Assembly (NCBI RefSeq): GCF_000204055.1
Contig: NW_006768770.1
Location: forward strand, 391,196-455,195
Direction of reading: 5' to 3'
DNA length: 64,000 bases
From: Melampsora larici-populina 98AG31
Taxonomy: Eukaryota; Basidiomycota; Pucciniomycetes; Pucciniales; Melampsoraceae
Below, in pieces: positions 11,139 through 23,167 of this stretch. Made by a program: the position numbers and the translations under genes. The number at the start of each line of letters is the position of its first letter. Position 1 is the stretch's first letter. The notes beneath the pieces are model-generated. The model saw only the letters and a list, made by a program, of their open reading frames with translations, did not search any database and had not been told where the DNA came from.

Positions 11139-12066
11139 TTAATTACATTTTGATCATCACCAATCTTGAAAACTCCACTCAAAATCAAGAGCTAAGTGCA
11201 AGGCTTTTGATCCCTCAGATACCATTTGATATCTGTATTGGAGATTTAGTGATGAACAGATTCAGTTTCTGGTGATAAATCTCACCAAATATTCTGTAAC
11301 AGTACATTATGCAATGTGAACTGTAATGATGGATTGCAATTTCTCTGATCTTGAAAAACAATTTCAGCAAACATGCTTTGTAGGTGAGATTATCAAAAGG
11401 CAAATGAGCAAAAAACCATGCTGTTGAATCCCAATGACATCAGAACATTCCACCTTCAATGAACCCCAATGATCTATTGCTTTTTTACCTCTATCCTTGA
11501 AAATGATTATGGTGTGGTGTTGATGATCAAAGGAGAAAGAAATAGACAATGATGGATGGGAGGCAGATAGAAATAGAGGCTTGAGATGCAGCTAAAGGCC
11601 ATCTCTCAATCTTGTCAATCAGATACTGACATTAGAAATTTGAACTGGACACCAATCAGATGTTGATTGTATGGTCAAGTTTGGACTGAGAGACAATGTG
11701 GCCACATGTAACTTTGTTGTTGTGAATCTTGGCCACATGGTATCTTGTGGCAGTGTCCAAACGGGCCCTTGTCCAAAAAGGACAATCAAATGGCGGTTTC
11801 TGATCATCAAAACATCTTACAATTCTTTTTGAAAACAAAACAAAACAAAAAACTACTTCTTCACACAAAGTGAAACAATTTTTTATCAACATAAAAAGAT
11901 TCAATTTAAAATTCAAACACATAGTTGCACAGAAAAAAATCAATAATTCAATCAATCACACAAAAAGAAAAAACTCTGCTCAAGATCTAACTTATAAAGT
12001 ACTTCATCTACATTCTCCTTATCAAGCAAACCACTCCACACAAAAACTCCAAAATGTATTTACTCA
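11139..12066. other. Intergenic, convergent 3' ends
   Basis: This lies between the 3' end of HAM1 (plus) and the 3' end of the long minus-strand gene. No coding frame with recognisable content, repeat or RNA gene was seen. A short A-rich run with CAAAA repeats is at about 11835-11855. Confidence 0.6.
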
Positions 12067-15000
12067 TCAACGTTGCCTAACTGTAGACAGAATAGGTACA
12101 AAAGTCCTGAGTGGTGCCATTTGTTCATCTTCACGATACTTGGCCAGGATCCTAGCTCGTGTACCAGGCTTTTGTATTGTTCGATCCACAGCTGGATACC
12201 CAGGTAAATCATCCTGAAACGGTTCCAGTTGTTCTAATGGTTGCTGCTTGAGTGCTGGTGGCGAAGGTCGTTTTAAAACATGTGTTTTGCTCACTTTTGA
12301 TCTCGCATTTCGTGATTCCCTTTGAAGTTCAGGTGCCGCGGTTGATGGGATTTCAGATCTTAAGCGATGGACGCGGTCATTCATAATGATAGATGATTGC
12401 TTGAGAGCTACCGGTGAGCTCTGCCTTGAGTCATTGTTTACGTTTGATTTTAAGTTCTGCAACGCCAACCCAGGTTCAATAATCAATGGAGTATCAAGCC
12501 TGGGTCGAATCGAACGTTCTGTTCTGAGACTGTCATGCTTTGCCATCAGATCAGGTGCTATCACAGCGGGTGATCCTTGAGTCGTGTTGGTCCATGTATC
12601 CGTCGTGTCCAGTTCATCATGATCAGATGGGAGCGAACGCTTTTGTCCCGTTCCTGAGATTGAATTCTCGGAGATGACCAACACTTGTGTGTTTGTTGAG
12701 ACATTCTGGGCGTTTCCAGGGGTTGTGACGGCTTGTGGTGCAGATGAAGTCGAAGGCGCCTTGGATTGTTGTGAGCCAGTGTTGATAAGCTGGTTTATGG
12801 GGAATCCGGTCCGCAATGCACGGGCGAGTGAGCTAGCAGGTAAAGGGGACGTCGGTTTTGTTCTAGTGTCCGGTCGATATGAAGAGTCAACACTAGTCAC
12901 TGCAATACCTAGAGATGGACGCTGAGCCGGATTTGTGATTTTTGGTGCCCCACCCATTCCATTTGGGTTGGCCATGGTAGGCCGTAGAGCCCACAGGCCA
13001 TCTACAGCGCCAGTTATGGGATATGCCAATACTTTGATATGATGGATAATCAGATCCTTATTGGTTACATTTAGCTTGGTAAAAGTATTGAATAAAACTG
13101 GCAAAGGCTGAGGGCCACGATTGAACATTGCTTGTAGCATCTTTGCCATTTTGGGGTCTAATGTAGAGGCCAGTGGTGTGGTGGATCTCGGATCAGATGT
13201 CTGCGTGCTTGTATTCGAGCTCTGTTTAGTAACCGGGAGCGGTTTCAAATGCCTCAACGTTGGAGAAATGTGACTGTGCAGACCAGGAGTAGGTGGCAGG
13301 AGAGAAGGATCGCGAGAAGTTGAAGGTACCGGAACAGTTACAGGATCGTGTGAAACGTTGGGCAATGGGGTGGCTGACTGTGATGGTGTAGCCACCCCGG
13401 GAGGCGGAATATCCTTCTGAATGGGTGTGGGCTGTACACTATCTGCTGACTGACGAAAAGGTTCAAGGATGTTGTGGATAGCGTCCCCAAAGCCATAATC
13501 TTTAAGAAGGCTAACCATTTTATTTCGTTCTGAAAACGTAGCGCGACTGTATACAGATGCAAACTTGGTCTTCTGTTCCTCAGTGAACGTATGTCGGTTG
13601 GTTGGCGGGGGTAATAAAGTGATCGCCGGGTCGACTAACAAAGGTGTGGTGGACTCCTTGAGTGAAGACGTGTGGCGCTTTGCGGAAGCAGGTGGAGGTG
13701 GAGGATTTCTAGTACCAGTAGTTGAAGATGATGCCAAGGATGACCGGGTTTCCGTTGGAAATGGGAGATCGGGAAGCATAGTTGCCAATGGCTCTAGTGT
13801 CTGTCTAGTTTTGATCTCAGCCGTACGGGATGATGAAGCCAAAGCTGGGGCGTTGATAGTGGGAGATAGAGCAGGCGTGCAATTCTGTTGAGAATACCCG
13901 GTATCAAGTGCCGGTGGGGAAGGCGCAACGCACGTTGTGATGGTGGGCGTCTGCTGTCCAGAAGACTTAGTACTATCAACTTTCTTGTAAACACTGTCAA
14001 TCCGCTGTGACCTCTCGGCTTCTCCTGGTGTGGGCCGTCCAAGAGAATCAGGGGTTGGACCAGTGGTTGGATGAGATCGTTTCACGGTTGACGGTGGAAG
14101 TGGCAGGACCGTAAGGACAGGAGGAGGATGCTGTGGCGGGAAGTGCGGCGAAGAAAATACCGGGATATAATTGGGAAAGCTGGCAACAGTTGGAGCTGGT
14201 ATCGTGAGATGTTTGAATGACAAACGGTGCGTTGAGGATGAGGGATCAGGTATGTAAGGTGATACAAGAGAAATGCCAAACGGTGCGGGGATTAAACACC
14301 AATTCAGGTGCTCCGTCAATGCATCATCTATTAAACGAACAGCGGCGATCCAGTCTTCGACTTCAACTGACGACGCACCACAAGGTCTCACGACGTCGCC
14401 ACATGAAGGTACAGAGGGTTGTGCAAGAGATAGAGTAGGTTTTTCTTTGGATGATTGGGCGGCAGATGGAGGACCGGTTTGTATTCGAGAGGAAGAGTCA
14501 GGCAGGGTAGACTGTCTCTTATCGACAGAGGGAGTTGTAGTCGAGGTGTCGTTGGGTGTTGTCCTGCCTACATTTGTCGGTTGCTTGCTTACTTTGGGAG
14601 ATGTAACAGGTGCTTGCTGTGAAAGTGATTTGGCACTGATCATGGCAACCGAGGTCGTGCCTCTGACTTGTACAATGTTCGCGTCCGCTTGGCATGTTGT
14701 TTGCAATCCTTTGGAAGAGATCAAAGCAGTCGATGGAAGGGGGTCTGGATCATCAGCAGAGTCTTGAAGCGCAGGAGGTGAAACTGGCAATGATCGATTT
14801 GCAAGAGTGGCTTGTGGGCTCGATGGGCGTGAAACATGTGCGGGTTGCTCAGCCGCTCTTGAATGTGGAGAAAAACACGTCAGGTATTGCGCACCGCTGA
14901 GATAATAGTGAAGGTATTGCGAAGTACCTATTTGTGGTTGTTGATTGAGACACCGATGAATTTCGACTCTTCACAGATGCGGTCTGTCCCACCAACTGCC

Positions 15001-15498
15001 TGAGAGCTTTACACTTCCAAATACTATCGATTCCAGCGATAACAGGGCCCGTATCATCAAGAAGCAAGGTTCTCCAGCTCTCAAAAACATTTGCAAGTCG
15101 CTCTATAGCATCAGGACGTGTACTTGGTTTGATGATTTTCAGAATGGCCAGGCAAGCCTTGATGCCAGTGATTGGTAAGGGAGGACATCCTGACGGTGAA
15201 TTCGCACAAATCCGACGGTACTTCTCGAGTAGGCCAATTTGTATTTGCTTATTCCGGGATTTGAGAGTGCTTCGAAGATGACCAAGGATCTCTGAGATAC
15301 ACACGGCATGATTAGTTTTGATCAGGTTCTGGATGGTGAGATAGGTGAGGGATGTTTTTACATACGGTCTTCTCTTTCAGCATCGAGGGTTGGAAATCCA
15401 TAAGCTCGACCACTTTGACAAGCATAGGCTTCAGCAGCAACGAGTTGAGACGTGATTTGTGAAAGAGGTGTCCGATCGTTGATGGTGGTTGATGACAT
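12067..15498 (-). CDS. Long Ser/Pro/Thr-rich protein of unknown function
   Basis: Exon 1 is 15498-15366 (ATG, MSSTTINDRTPLSQ...) with donor GTATGT; a 74-nt intron (15365-15292) leads in frame to exon 2 from 15291. The last large exon is open from about 14930 to TGA at 12069-12067, over 900 codons. Exon 2 and the large exon are in different frames, so another intron ends in about 14890-15020; its exact donor could not be fixed. The N-terminal ~150 residues look folded (ILGHLRSTLKSRNKQ; DAIERLANVFESWRTLLLDD). The rest is low complexity apart from two helical patches (EEQKTKFASVYSRATFSE; LFNTFTKLNVTNKDLIIHH) and a basic C-terminus. No domain is recognised. The length without stops and an intact splice junction argue for a real gene, possibly rust-specific and nuclear. 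Confidence 0.7.
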
Positions 15499-16427
15499 CG
15501 AGAGAATGAAACTGCTGAGGGTTAAAGAAAAATGTAGTTAAAGCCCTGAACCAATTTGCCTGTTTCAATACAGTCGGACGCGGTCCCGAGCCTCTCAAGA
15601 TGATGTTGATTTGTTTAGATCTGATTGGATTGATCGACTAAACCGTGGGGAATTGAATAAGATAATGACTGTTGATAATGAGATGGAGAAGTAAAGAATC
15701 AAAACACGAGTGATAGTAATATTTCATCAGTCACTTCAGCTTCAATCCATTTACAGAAAGTATTGGTGATTTACCCACTAACAATGAACAAAGGTGAAGC
15801 CACTAAAGATTGAAGCTCAGGGAAATTAATCAAAGAGAACCTTTTGTGTAGAATCTAAGTGTCATCTAGTTCAGTTTGATATCTTATTGTATGTGCTTTG
15901 AGTTGAGAGTAACTTATTTCAACTGATTGAGAGAAAGTGTTTGTAGAATAAAGGGCTTAAGAAAGGTGGAGTTTAAGGAAATAAAAATGGTCAAAGGACT
16001 CTGAGTGATGATAAACTAAATATGGAAGTTCAATTGAAAAAAAAAGATAAAGTTTCCATTTCAAGTCATTCAGATTAATTAAATACAGTTACTGAATTGA
16101 ATGTAAATTATACACATGTAAGCTGTATTTCAGTGTGGAATTGTCATCAACATTAACCTAACCCTGAACCACTTTTTCAGCAAACCTGTATTGTTAATCT
16201 CCATTGTAAATCCCCAATCTGGCTGATCTGTAATGAATTTGCATACAAGATTTGCTGTCCTGTGAAGCCAAAATGGAACAAAGTTGTTCTATCTTGGTTT
16301 GTTCCCTAAATTCATTGTACCTCTTTCTTGCTATCATGTCCAACCTGGAAAACACAATCTACCGCAAACGTTACACGTCAACAATTGACTAAGCCATAAA
16401 ACATCAACCCAGATATGCAAATACTCA
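15499..16427. other. Intergenic, promoter side of the unknown long gene
   Basis: AT-rich, no open frame of note and no repeat recognised. It presumably contains the promoter of the minus-strand gene starting at 15498. Confidence 0.5.
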
Positions 16428-16761
16428 GAGCATCCACAGTGGTGGGCTCCAAATTGGGGCTCCAAATCAAGCAAATTCAAATTTGGTGGGGCCCCAAATC
16501 AATCCGGATGCAGTCGTTTGGACTTCAAAAGTGTAGATTCTATGTGTTTACACACACTTTGAGATTGGTGCGCGTGGGCTTACATGTGTGAGGTATGGGA
16601 TTGAGCAAGTGCGGAAATGTGGAGCCCGGCTTTTTGTTGCCAAATTTGAAGCCGGCTACAAAAAAATTTGGCGATGGGGACTGCCATTGCACCAAAAAAT
16701 CGGGGCTCAGTCACCAAATTTGGCGATAGCCCCAATTTGGAGCCCACCACTGTGGATGCTC
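16428..16761. mobile_element. 334-bp MITE with GAGCATCC termini and TCA duplication
   Basis: Terminal inverted repeats read GAGCATCCACAGTGGTGGGC inward from 16428 and from 16761. TCA flanks both ends (16425-16427 and 16762-16764), a 3-bp target-site duplication. The interior repeats short CCAAATT/GGGGC words. No coding capacity. The terminus and 3-bp duplication match the elements at 16978 and 59888, so they form one family; the 3-bp duplication fits PIF/Harbinger-type transposition. Confidence 0.85.
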
Positions 16762-16977
16762 TCATAACCTCATACCAGCCCATCCCTGTACTGTGGGTAA
16801 TTGCGGCTGTGGAGGGGACTTTTTCCATACCATTCACCCTTTCCTTGTGGCAGTCTCTCAACAACAAGTGCACACAGACTGCCTTGAGGCACAAAGGCGA
16901 CTCATGTGCGCTTGTTGACAAGGAAACACCACACAGACATGGTATTTACTGCATTCTCTTGTCAACCAAGCCTTATA

Positions 16978-17366
16978 GCATCCACAGCTGTGCCATGAAT
17001 TTGTATTGCACGGAGGTTTGCACAGATCATTTAGGGAAGTGTTTGAAATATGAAATTTGAACAATGTACAGCTGTGTTTCCCTACAGTACGGCTGGTTGC
17101 ATAAATGGGGAGGTGTGTTATGGGTTAGTTGATCATCAAGGGATATGATTTGCACAGAGTCCGGTCATACAAGTGGGAGTTTATGGGAGAAGCAAGATAC
17201 ATATGAATTTAGGGAGCAAGCAGGAGCAAGCCCAAATAGAATGGATTTTGTCTATTTTGCCTTGCACGGAGGCAATTTCCTTGCGTGAAAATTTAGGGCA
17301 TTGGCTGTGGATGATTTTGCCCTAAATTGCTGTACAACAGAGTTCACACCACATGGCTGTGGATGC
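16978..17366. mobile_element. 389-bp MITE with GCATCCACAGC termini and ATA duplication
   Basis: The left end GCATCCACAGC at 16978 and right end GCTGTGGATGC at 17366 are inverted copies, flanked by ATA at 16975-16977 and 17367-17369. A second internal pair of similar words suggests an older, diverged member of the same GCATCC family. No coding capacity. Confidence 0.65.
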
Positions 17367-17751
17367 ATATAAGACACAGCTGGGGATAACTTAAGTAATT
17401 AGTATGTGACTACACACACAAGCAGCTGAATAAGTACTTTGGTGAATCCTCAACATAATAAAAGATGGAGGTGCTATTAATAGTATACAACAGGGCCAGC
17501 CTCATGCCACAACCCACTGTCAGTCTATGGCTGAGGCCTCCCTTCACCAGCTGCGCACAAAACCAAGAACCTAATTACATACACAATGTGGTGTGTTACA
17601 TATGTAGTTCTGTATGTAATATATGTGATGCATGTTTTACATGTGTATGCATGTATGTAGCTTACCATGTGTGTGGTTGTACATGTGCTTTGCTATATGT
17701 GTGCATATGAATATAGGGTATATAGGGTATATAGTCTATGTGATGGAGTGG

Positions 17752-17812
17752 TGTATGTAATGTATGTAATGTATGTTGTGTGTGTAATGTATGTTGTGTA
17801 TGTGGAGTAGAG
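17752..17812 (+). repeat. ATGTATGTA/ATGTATGTTGTG microsatellite
   Basis: Imperfect repeats of TGTATGTAA and TGTATGTTGTG over about 60 bp, within a longer TGTATG-rich stretch (17580-17880). The rest of 17370-18098 has no recognised gene. Confidence 0.75.
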
Positions 17813-18098
17813 TTGTGTTTGTAGCATACAATTACTGACATAGTATATCTTTTACATGTGTATTATGTATGTAATGTGTGGCATAGGGTACCAGGACCCT
17901 GGAATGCCCAAACTCAGGTTGTGAGCACCCTGACATATGTCATTTCACAATTTGTGTGCCTAGGTGCCACTTGGCACACCGGGTGTGTTTTTTTAGAAAA
18001 AAATTACATAAAATTATGGTACTCAAAGTTGCATAGTTACATGTATATAGTTTTTGTATATAGTTTTTAATTTTTTGTGGTGGGGAAAAAAAAGTATA

Positions 18099-18261
18099 CA
18101 GTCAATCTAAAATACTTTGTCCGGTCGAGTTTTGTAAAATAAAAATCACAGCCAATACAGGCTAAGTTATAAGCATAGCCTTCAATCGAGATTCACCTAT
18201 CTCAATTGAATTTGGGCTGTTTACCACAGCTCACCACTTCTTCCATACCCTCGATCCCACC
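18099..18261 (+). repeat. Left terminal inverted repeat of the Tc1/mariner-like element
   Basis: Matches the complement of 23168-23334. Conserved blocks are the terminal CAGTCAATCTAAAATA, then TTGTCCGGTCGAGTTTT, and an inner block GGGCTGTTTACCACAGCTC. A middle portion has drifted. Confidence 0.9.
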
Positions 18262-18315
18262 CAGATTATACCCTCGATCCCACCACAACATACCAACGAC
18301 AATTCCAAGTCCACC

Positions 18316-19549
18316 ATGGGCCACCGAGCCACCAAAAAAGAAGTTCTCTTAGAAGCTGAGAAGAAGAGACGTAATGAATTGTAAGTTCCCAAAACCAGTG
18401 ATCTTGTTTCTTTTCGATAACGTTTCACTCACCAATTGTTTTTCAGCGCGATACGACAAGCAAGACAAGCTGGACCGGAGGGGCTTAGCCCTGAGCGTGA
18501 CAGAGAAGGTACCCCTGTCCTCTTTCATAAGTAAGTTCATCTCTTGTTTCCTTTCATCAAACTCAAGTTGTTCGATTGCTGATGACCTCTGCTTTGTAAT
18601 TGCAGAGACGGCCACCATTATGAAAACGTTATGTGCGGCCCCCGTCAATATCGAGACTCAGAGCCGGTTCACTTGGATCCGCGCCGTGATCCAGGCTTCC
18701 GCAACTTCCCGTGTCAACTTCGTGCTCCAGGTCAGTTTTTTCCTCTCTTTCATTCCTCTTTGCTTCTTCCTTTTTCTTTACTCGTTTCGTTCAAATCAAT
18801 CACTTTCCTCGCTGATCTTATTTTTTATTAATTTCTTCGAATCGTTTGCTTCCAGCCCCACAACCTGCTCAAGATCCACAAGTCAGTCAGGCTCACCGGG
18901 ACCCGATGTTCAACGCCCAAGTCATCCAAGTTGAACCTCAAGCTGCAATTAATCCACATCATGGTAAGTTTTGGATATCTCATCCAAAACTCAACTTAGA
19001 AATTCAACTGACGTGATTATGACTTGGTCAGGACCACACCTTGAGATTGACCTAACTCGATCGACACCACCACCGGCCCAAGTCCCTGCAGCAGCTCGTC
19101 AACCTCAAGAACTTGCAATTGTGGCTAAACCAAGCCACGTGAAGTTGTGGTTCCAGGTGTACGCTCCAATTACGAAGACCAAGGCGGATAAACAATCTGG
19201 AGCCGCCCAGAAGTACATCGATTTATCGCCAAAAGAACCTTTCAATACCCTCATCCAGATCCACGGTGCCGAACTCGTGGATATCCAAGCAAAGGTCTTT
19301 GATGCCTGTGATACCTACAAGACTGTATGCGGATCGATCCTCAAGATAGCCAACGAAGAAGGTAAGATGGTCTTCAAGGGCTACGTTGCTGGCCGTGGAG
19401 ATTTCCTCAAGTCGGCCTTGAAGCCTATCACCTCGGAGGCAATCCTTGATCATTTCAAGGCAACCATGTTGGAGAATAAAGGTAAAGAAGTTGGGTTTCG
19501 ACTGATCATGGACAACCCAAAGTGTCAGCTTACGTCTCAAACTGGGTGA
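18316..19549 (+). CDS. Transposon passenger gene A, intact, function unknown
   Basis: Five exons (18316-18380, 18447-18508, 18608-18730, 18856-18963, 19032-19549) join in frame to 291 codons from ATG to TGA. The N-terminus is basic and helical (MGHRATKKEVLLEAEKKRR), the middle is Pro/Gln-rich, and the C-terminal ~150 residues look like a folded domain (VKLWFQVYAPITKTKADKQ; IQIHGAELVDIQAKVFDA; KATMLENKGKEVGFRLIMD). I do not recognise the family. It sits inside the inverted repeats, 55 bp from the left one, and runs opposite to the transposase. A donor-like GTGAGA overlaps the stop region, so it could instead be the 5' half of one gene continuing into the broken exons at 20480-21416. The third intron acceptor (AG at 18606-18607) was chosen to keep frame. 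Confidence 0.6.
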
Positions 19550-20479
19550 GATTGAAGACTAAGTTGAATGATGTATGACTCACAAAATGTATACTTCAAC
19601 GCTTATATGCTGTGTTGATCGTTTATTTTTCGGTTCTTCGCGAGAGAGTGTTCAATTGTAGTTGGGACAATTGATTTTAAAGGTACGGTGTTGAGCACCG
19701 GTCTACCTTGATACTAATCTTAATGATATTCTTGTTAAGATTGTCTTCCAAAGTGAGATACAAAGATTCGTATAACTGGCTTTAGGTTACACTTGAGTGT
19801 ATGTTGATAAGGTGACTTATCAAATAGAGTAAAAAGATGAAGAAATTAGTCAACTAGACAACACTAGACGATCTTTAAATCCTTCGGGGGTTTTAAACGA
19901 AACTTTCAAAAAAGATACGGTAAGAAAGAAATTTCACACTACAAACGATGAAAGTATTTTCAAAGAGTATAAGTGCAAAAGAGGATTTGGTTCAGATACT
20001 AGTTAAAAGGGAAAAGGCTGGTTTTGATAGAGGATATCAAAAGAAGGATTTTTTTGAGTAATAACTAGTGAATTCTAAGCTGGTTAAAAAGGTTTGGGAT
20101 AAACAGATATTGGGTTTTGTATAAGTGATAACGGGTGATTCTAAAACTCTTCCTTTGTTGGTTCGAGCATTCCCTTATATATCTGGGGTTTTGCCTCGGT
20201 CAGGGTTTCTAGTAGTTGAACCTGAATTAGTCCTACTTGGTTGGTCTTGGTCGAAATGGATAAATGGTTCCTGTCGTCTTGGAATCGATCAGGGTCCTTG
20301 GTTCTTTTACAGACCCTGGTCAAATTGGAGATAATGAAATTTAACCATCCAGTTATTTACTCGATACCTGGATGGTAGTATTTTTTATATTCTTAGAAGT
20401 TTTACACTCTTGAAACTAGAGTGATAGAGGTGTAATTGATTATTAGTTTTTTATGTTATTAAGTATGTGTTTTTCTGTT
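19550..20479. other. Non-coding middle of the Tc1/mariner-like element
   Basis: Between the two plus-strand passenger segments. Short open frames here have no recognisable content and no splice continuity with either side. It may be a very long intron if the two segments are one gene. Confidence 0.4.
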
Positions 20480-21416
20480 AACACGTAAGAATATTTGCGC
20501 TGCGAATATTTCTACGGTTGACACAAAGACTGTAAACCGTCTCAAATCAAAGGTACGTTGGATTTCTAATCTTTGACTTTGTTTATGGTTTTGAAAGCTG
20601 ATTCATTTGTCTTTCTGGGCTGATCAGGAGGATACCTTTGATTGAGTCATCCGAGACAATCATCCGGACACCTTGGCTCCTGCCTGAAATGACAAGTTGG
20701 ACATGTTAGTAAGTCTATCTCTCGTCTCTGTTCCAGCCAACATTGTACTCATTACCTCTTTTTTTCACAGGGAATCAACGTTAATCCAAGCTTTCAGGAA
20801 ATCCGAGTGAAGCTCATGAGAGACTTTGGGTGTGTCTCAATCGGAGGCCGTGAGTGCATGGGGATGATTAATCCGGAAAATAGCAATGAGGTGGTGCACT
20901 TGTCCCATGCAATGATGGACACTTGGGCAAACGACATTGTAAGTGATTCTATTTTTAATCATTTCTTCATTTTGTTTATTGATGATCCTTTCTCTTTCTC
21001 AAAACAGTTCAAAAAAACCCGGAGTTACAGTCATGAAGCCTCCAACCCGCCGACCTGGATTCCAATTCCTACCTATTTCCAACCAACCTCGCCAGCCTCC
21101 GAAATACACTGCCGATAGTGTTGCATCGACCTCACAAATCCCTCAACACTATTCCAAGTTGCCACCACCATATCCTCTTCCGGACTTTGAAGATTATCTC
21201 CGGTTTGCCAAGGTTGGAACCGAGGATCATGTGACCCAAGAGCTTCTTGATCAACACAACATCGTTGAATTCGAGTCCTTCTTCTCTCCTGCGTTGGATA
21301 TCCCAACCCTTGAGAGGTTGGGATTCCCTTATGGAGCGGCGGTGTGTTTACACGACAAAGCCCCACTGTATCGAACTGAGCTGAAGAAGCGTAAGAATCC
21401 AACAATTTGGAGTTGA
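20480..21416 (+). pseudogene. Transposon passenger segment B, broken, SAM-like C-terminus
   Basis: Exon-like blocks are about 20480-20552, 20628-20708, 20771-20940 and 21008-21416, each bounded by consensus splice sites (GTACGT, GTAAGT, GTAAGT; CAG acceptors). The second block has TGA at 20643-20645 and 20685-20687. The last block needs a one-base shift in a run of seven A (21011-21017) to read into the long C-terminal frame. That tail (FEDYLRFAKVGTEDH... LERLGFPYGAAVCLHDK) has the spacing of a sterile-alpha-motif (SAM) domain, which I infer from pattern only. The middle block contains SIGGRECMGMINPENSNEV. The transposase in the same element is unbroken, so this passenger has decayed separately or the copy is non-essential. 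Confidence 0.55.
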
Positions 21417-21967
21417 ATGGTTTAAATTAAAAGAAAGAGAAGACAAATCACGTGTACCTTTATTGTAGCAGAAGCTTTCCTTATACATGTAGCTACTCAT
21501 TATATCCACCTTAACCCCCAAGAAAATCAATGTGATCGCTTGTGCTGCAATGTAAATTTTTATGCGTTAACTCTCCTAGCCATTGAACCAACTCCAACAC
21601 CTGAGAGATCTGAGTCACCAGTGTGATTACCACAGGTCTATTGCAAGGGAAAATAACAACAATTGATCTTTATCACAACCGAACATGTCTAGAGTCTAGA
21701 GTCTGCTGAAGTCTTGATTTTGAGCAAGACTTTCTCCAGATTTTAGGATGTGTAGATTTTTACAAGTCTGACACGTACTCTCTAATGAATACGAAGCATG
21801 TTCAAGCTCATTAAATCACTAGACTTAAGCTCACTTCACAAAAAGAACACAGAATTGGGTATGATAGCCCTTTTGCATTTCTTGAGGATAATGTAGAGAG
21901 AAATGTACACGATTTATGTTTGTTTTGGGATGTAGGATTGGTGATGGTGATGAATGCACATGACATG

Positions 21968-23097
21968 TTAACCTTCTTCATACCCACAAGTCTTATAAAG
22001 ACTCATAATCAATGAACTGGTCGAAACCTCACTCATTACTACTAGCATACAATCAAGCCTATCAGCTGCATCATTCAGCATGCGGTTCCTCCTGAGCCTA
22101 TCTTTGAAAACATCGAAGATTCTCTCGATTGGGTTCCAATCCGGCAAGTACGGTGATAAGTAGCGAACAACAATACCCATCTCATTACACATTTGTTCGA
22201 TCTCGCCACCATGGTGAATGGTACAATTGTCCAACACCAATACTGAATTTCGCGCGGGGTAACGATTCATTACGGGAAGCTGCATCAATAGGAATGTCTG
22301 ATTGAATCAGTACATTTGAAGTATTAAGAATGAGAAACAGGTGAGATGCTTACCAAAAGATGCTTCATAAAAGCTTTGAAATCTGTTCGCAGGTAGGCAT
22401 CCATCTTGGAATGTACTGCAAGCAACCCCATTTCACAGATGGCTGCGAGCATACTGTAATGTGGTCCATTTCGTTTTCGTTTCAACTTCACAGGTCGTTT
22501 GCCTCGCTTCGATCTCACTTTGTCTCGCATCACATCCTGTGTTCTGAGACCTGTCTCATCTTGTAGATGCAAAGGAGAACAATCAAGTCAGTTACTGTTG
22601 ATAATGTTTATGACAAAAAAAGAAAGAAGCTCACCCATGAAGACAAGACACTTGGAAGGGATATTGGCAATTCTCATGGAATAAGCTGCTTGAAGGTCAG
22701 GGGATTGCTTTGGATCCACTTTGGCAGCTTTATGAACAGTAAGAAAGAGACGGTCTTTTAAATCGTTCGCTATTGTTTGTCGACAAGCAATGATATTGGT
22801 GTGATCATACATTGCCTCCTGGATCTCGTCTAGAAAAAGTGTTGGGTCATCGTCGATAAGCTCAAGCATGAACTCGCAATCCTCTCTAGAATATACAGTT
22901 GGGCGTCCTTGTTTCGCGTACGTGGCCGGATCTCTGATGACAGAATGAGTGTGTTCGTAAAGAAGTTTCCATCGTGAAAATGATTTTCTTGAGATGTCGA
23001 GGAGAAGATCGTGGTTGATTGATGGGATTGATTGTCCTAGAAGCCACTTGTTGAGTGCGATGACTTTAATTTGTGGGGTGTATTTGATGAATGGCAT
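21968..23097 (-). CDS. Tc1/mariner-like (DDE_3/IS630-type) DD34E transposase
   Basis: Cuts and pastes the surrounding element at TA sites. Three exons (23097-22635, 22559-22354, 22279-21968) separated by 75- and 74-nt GT-AG introns give 326 residues, normal for the family. The first ~110 residues hold helix-turn-helix regions for binding the inverted repeats. The catalytic residues are D155 (VFMDETG, split across intron 1), D240 (LVLDNCTIHHG) and E275 (PDWNPIERIF), with 34 residues between the last two. No stop or frameshift is present. The start ATG (MPFIKYTPQ) is 71 bp from the right inverted repeat. Intactness contrasts with the broken passenger on the other strand. Confidence 0.93.
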
Positions 23098-23167
23098 GGC
23101 GTGAATGCAAGAGAAATGGATTGATCAACAATGAGAATTGAATGAATAAGAAAAATTGATGAAGTTC

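Noticed and set aside
12386..14767. Several plus-strand open frames of 60-160 codons opposite the long minus-strand gene
   Set aside because: They are shadows of a GC-richer coding region; their text is not protein-like and the minus frame is far longer.
14898..14928. 31-nt intron joining exon 2 and the large exon of the unknown long gene
   Set aside because: It restores the frame (GTACTT...CTCAG) but is shorter than any other intron in the window; a longer intron using the same acceptor is more likely.
16580..17064. Open frames on both strands around 16.6-17.1 kb
   Set aside because: They lie across two MITEs and their inverted repeats; no recognisable content.
20125..20334. 69-codon plus frame inside the Tc1/mariner-like element
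   Set aside because: No continuity with the passenger exons and no family; probably non-coding.
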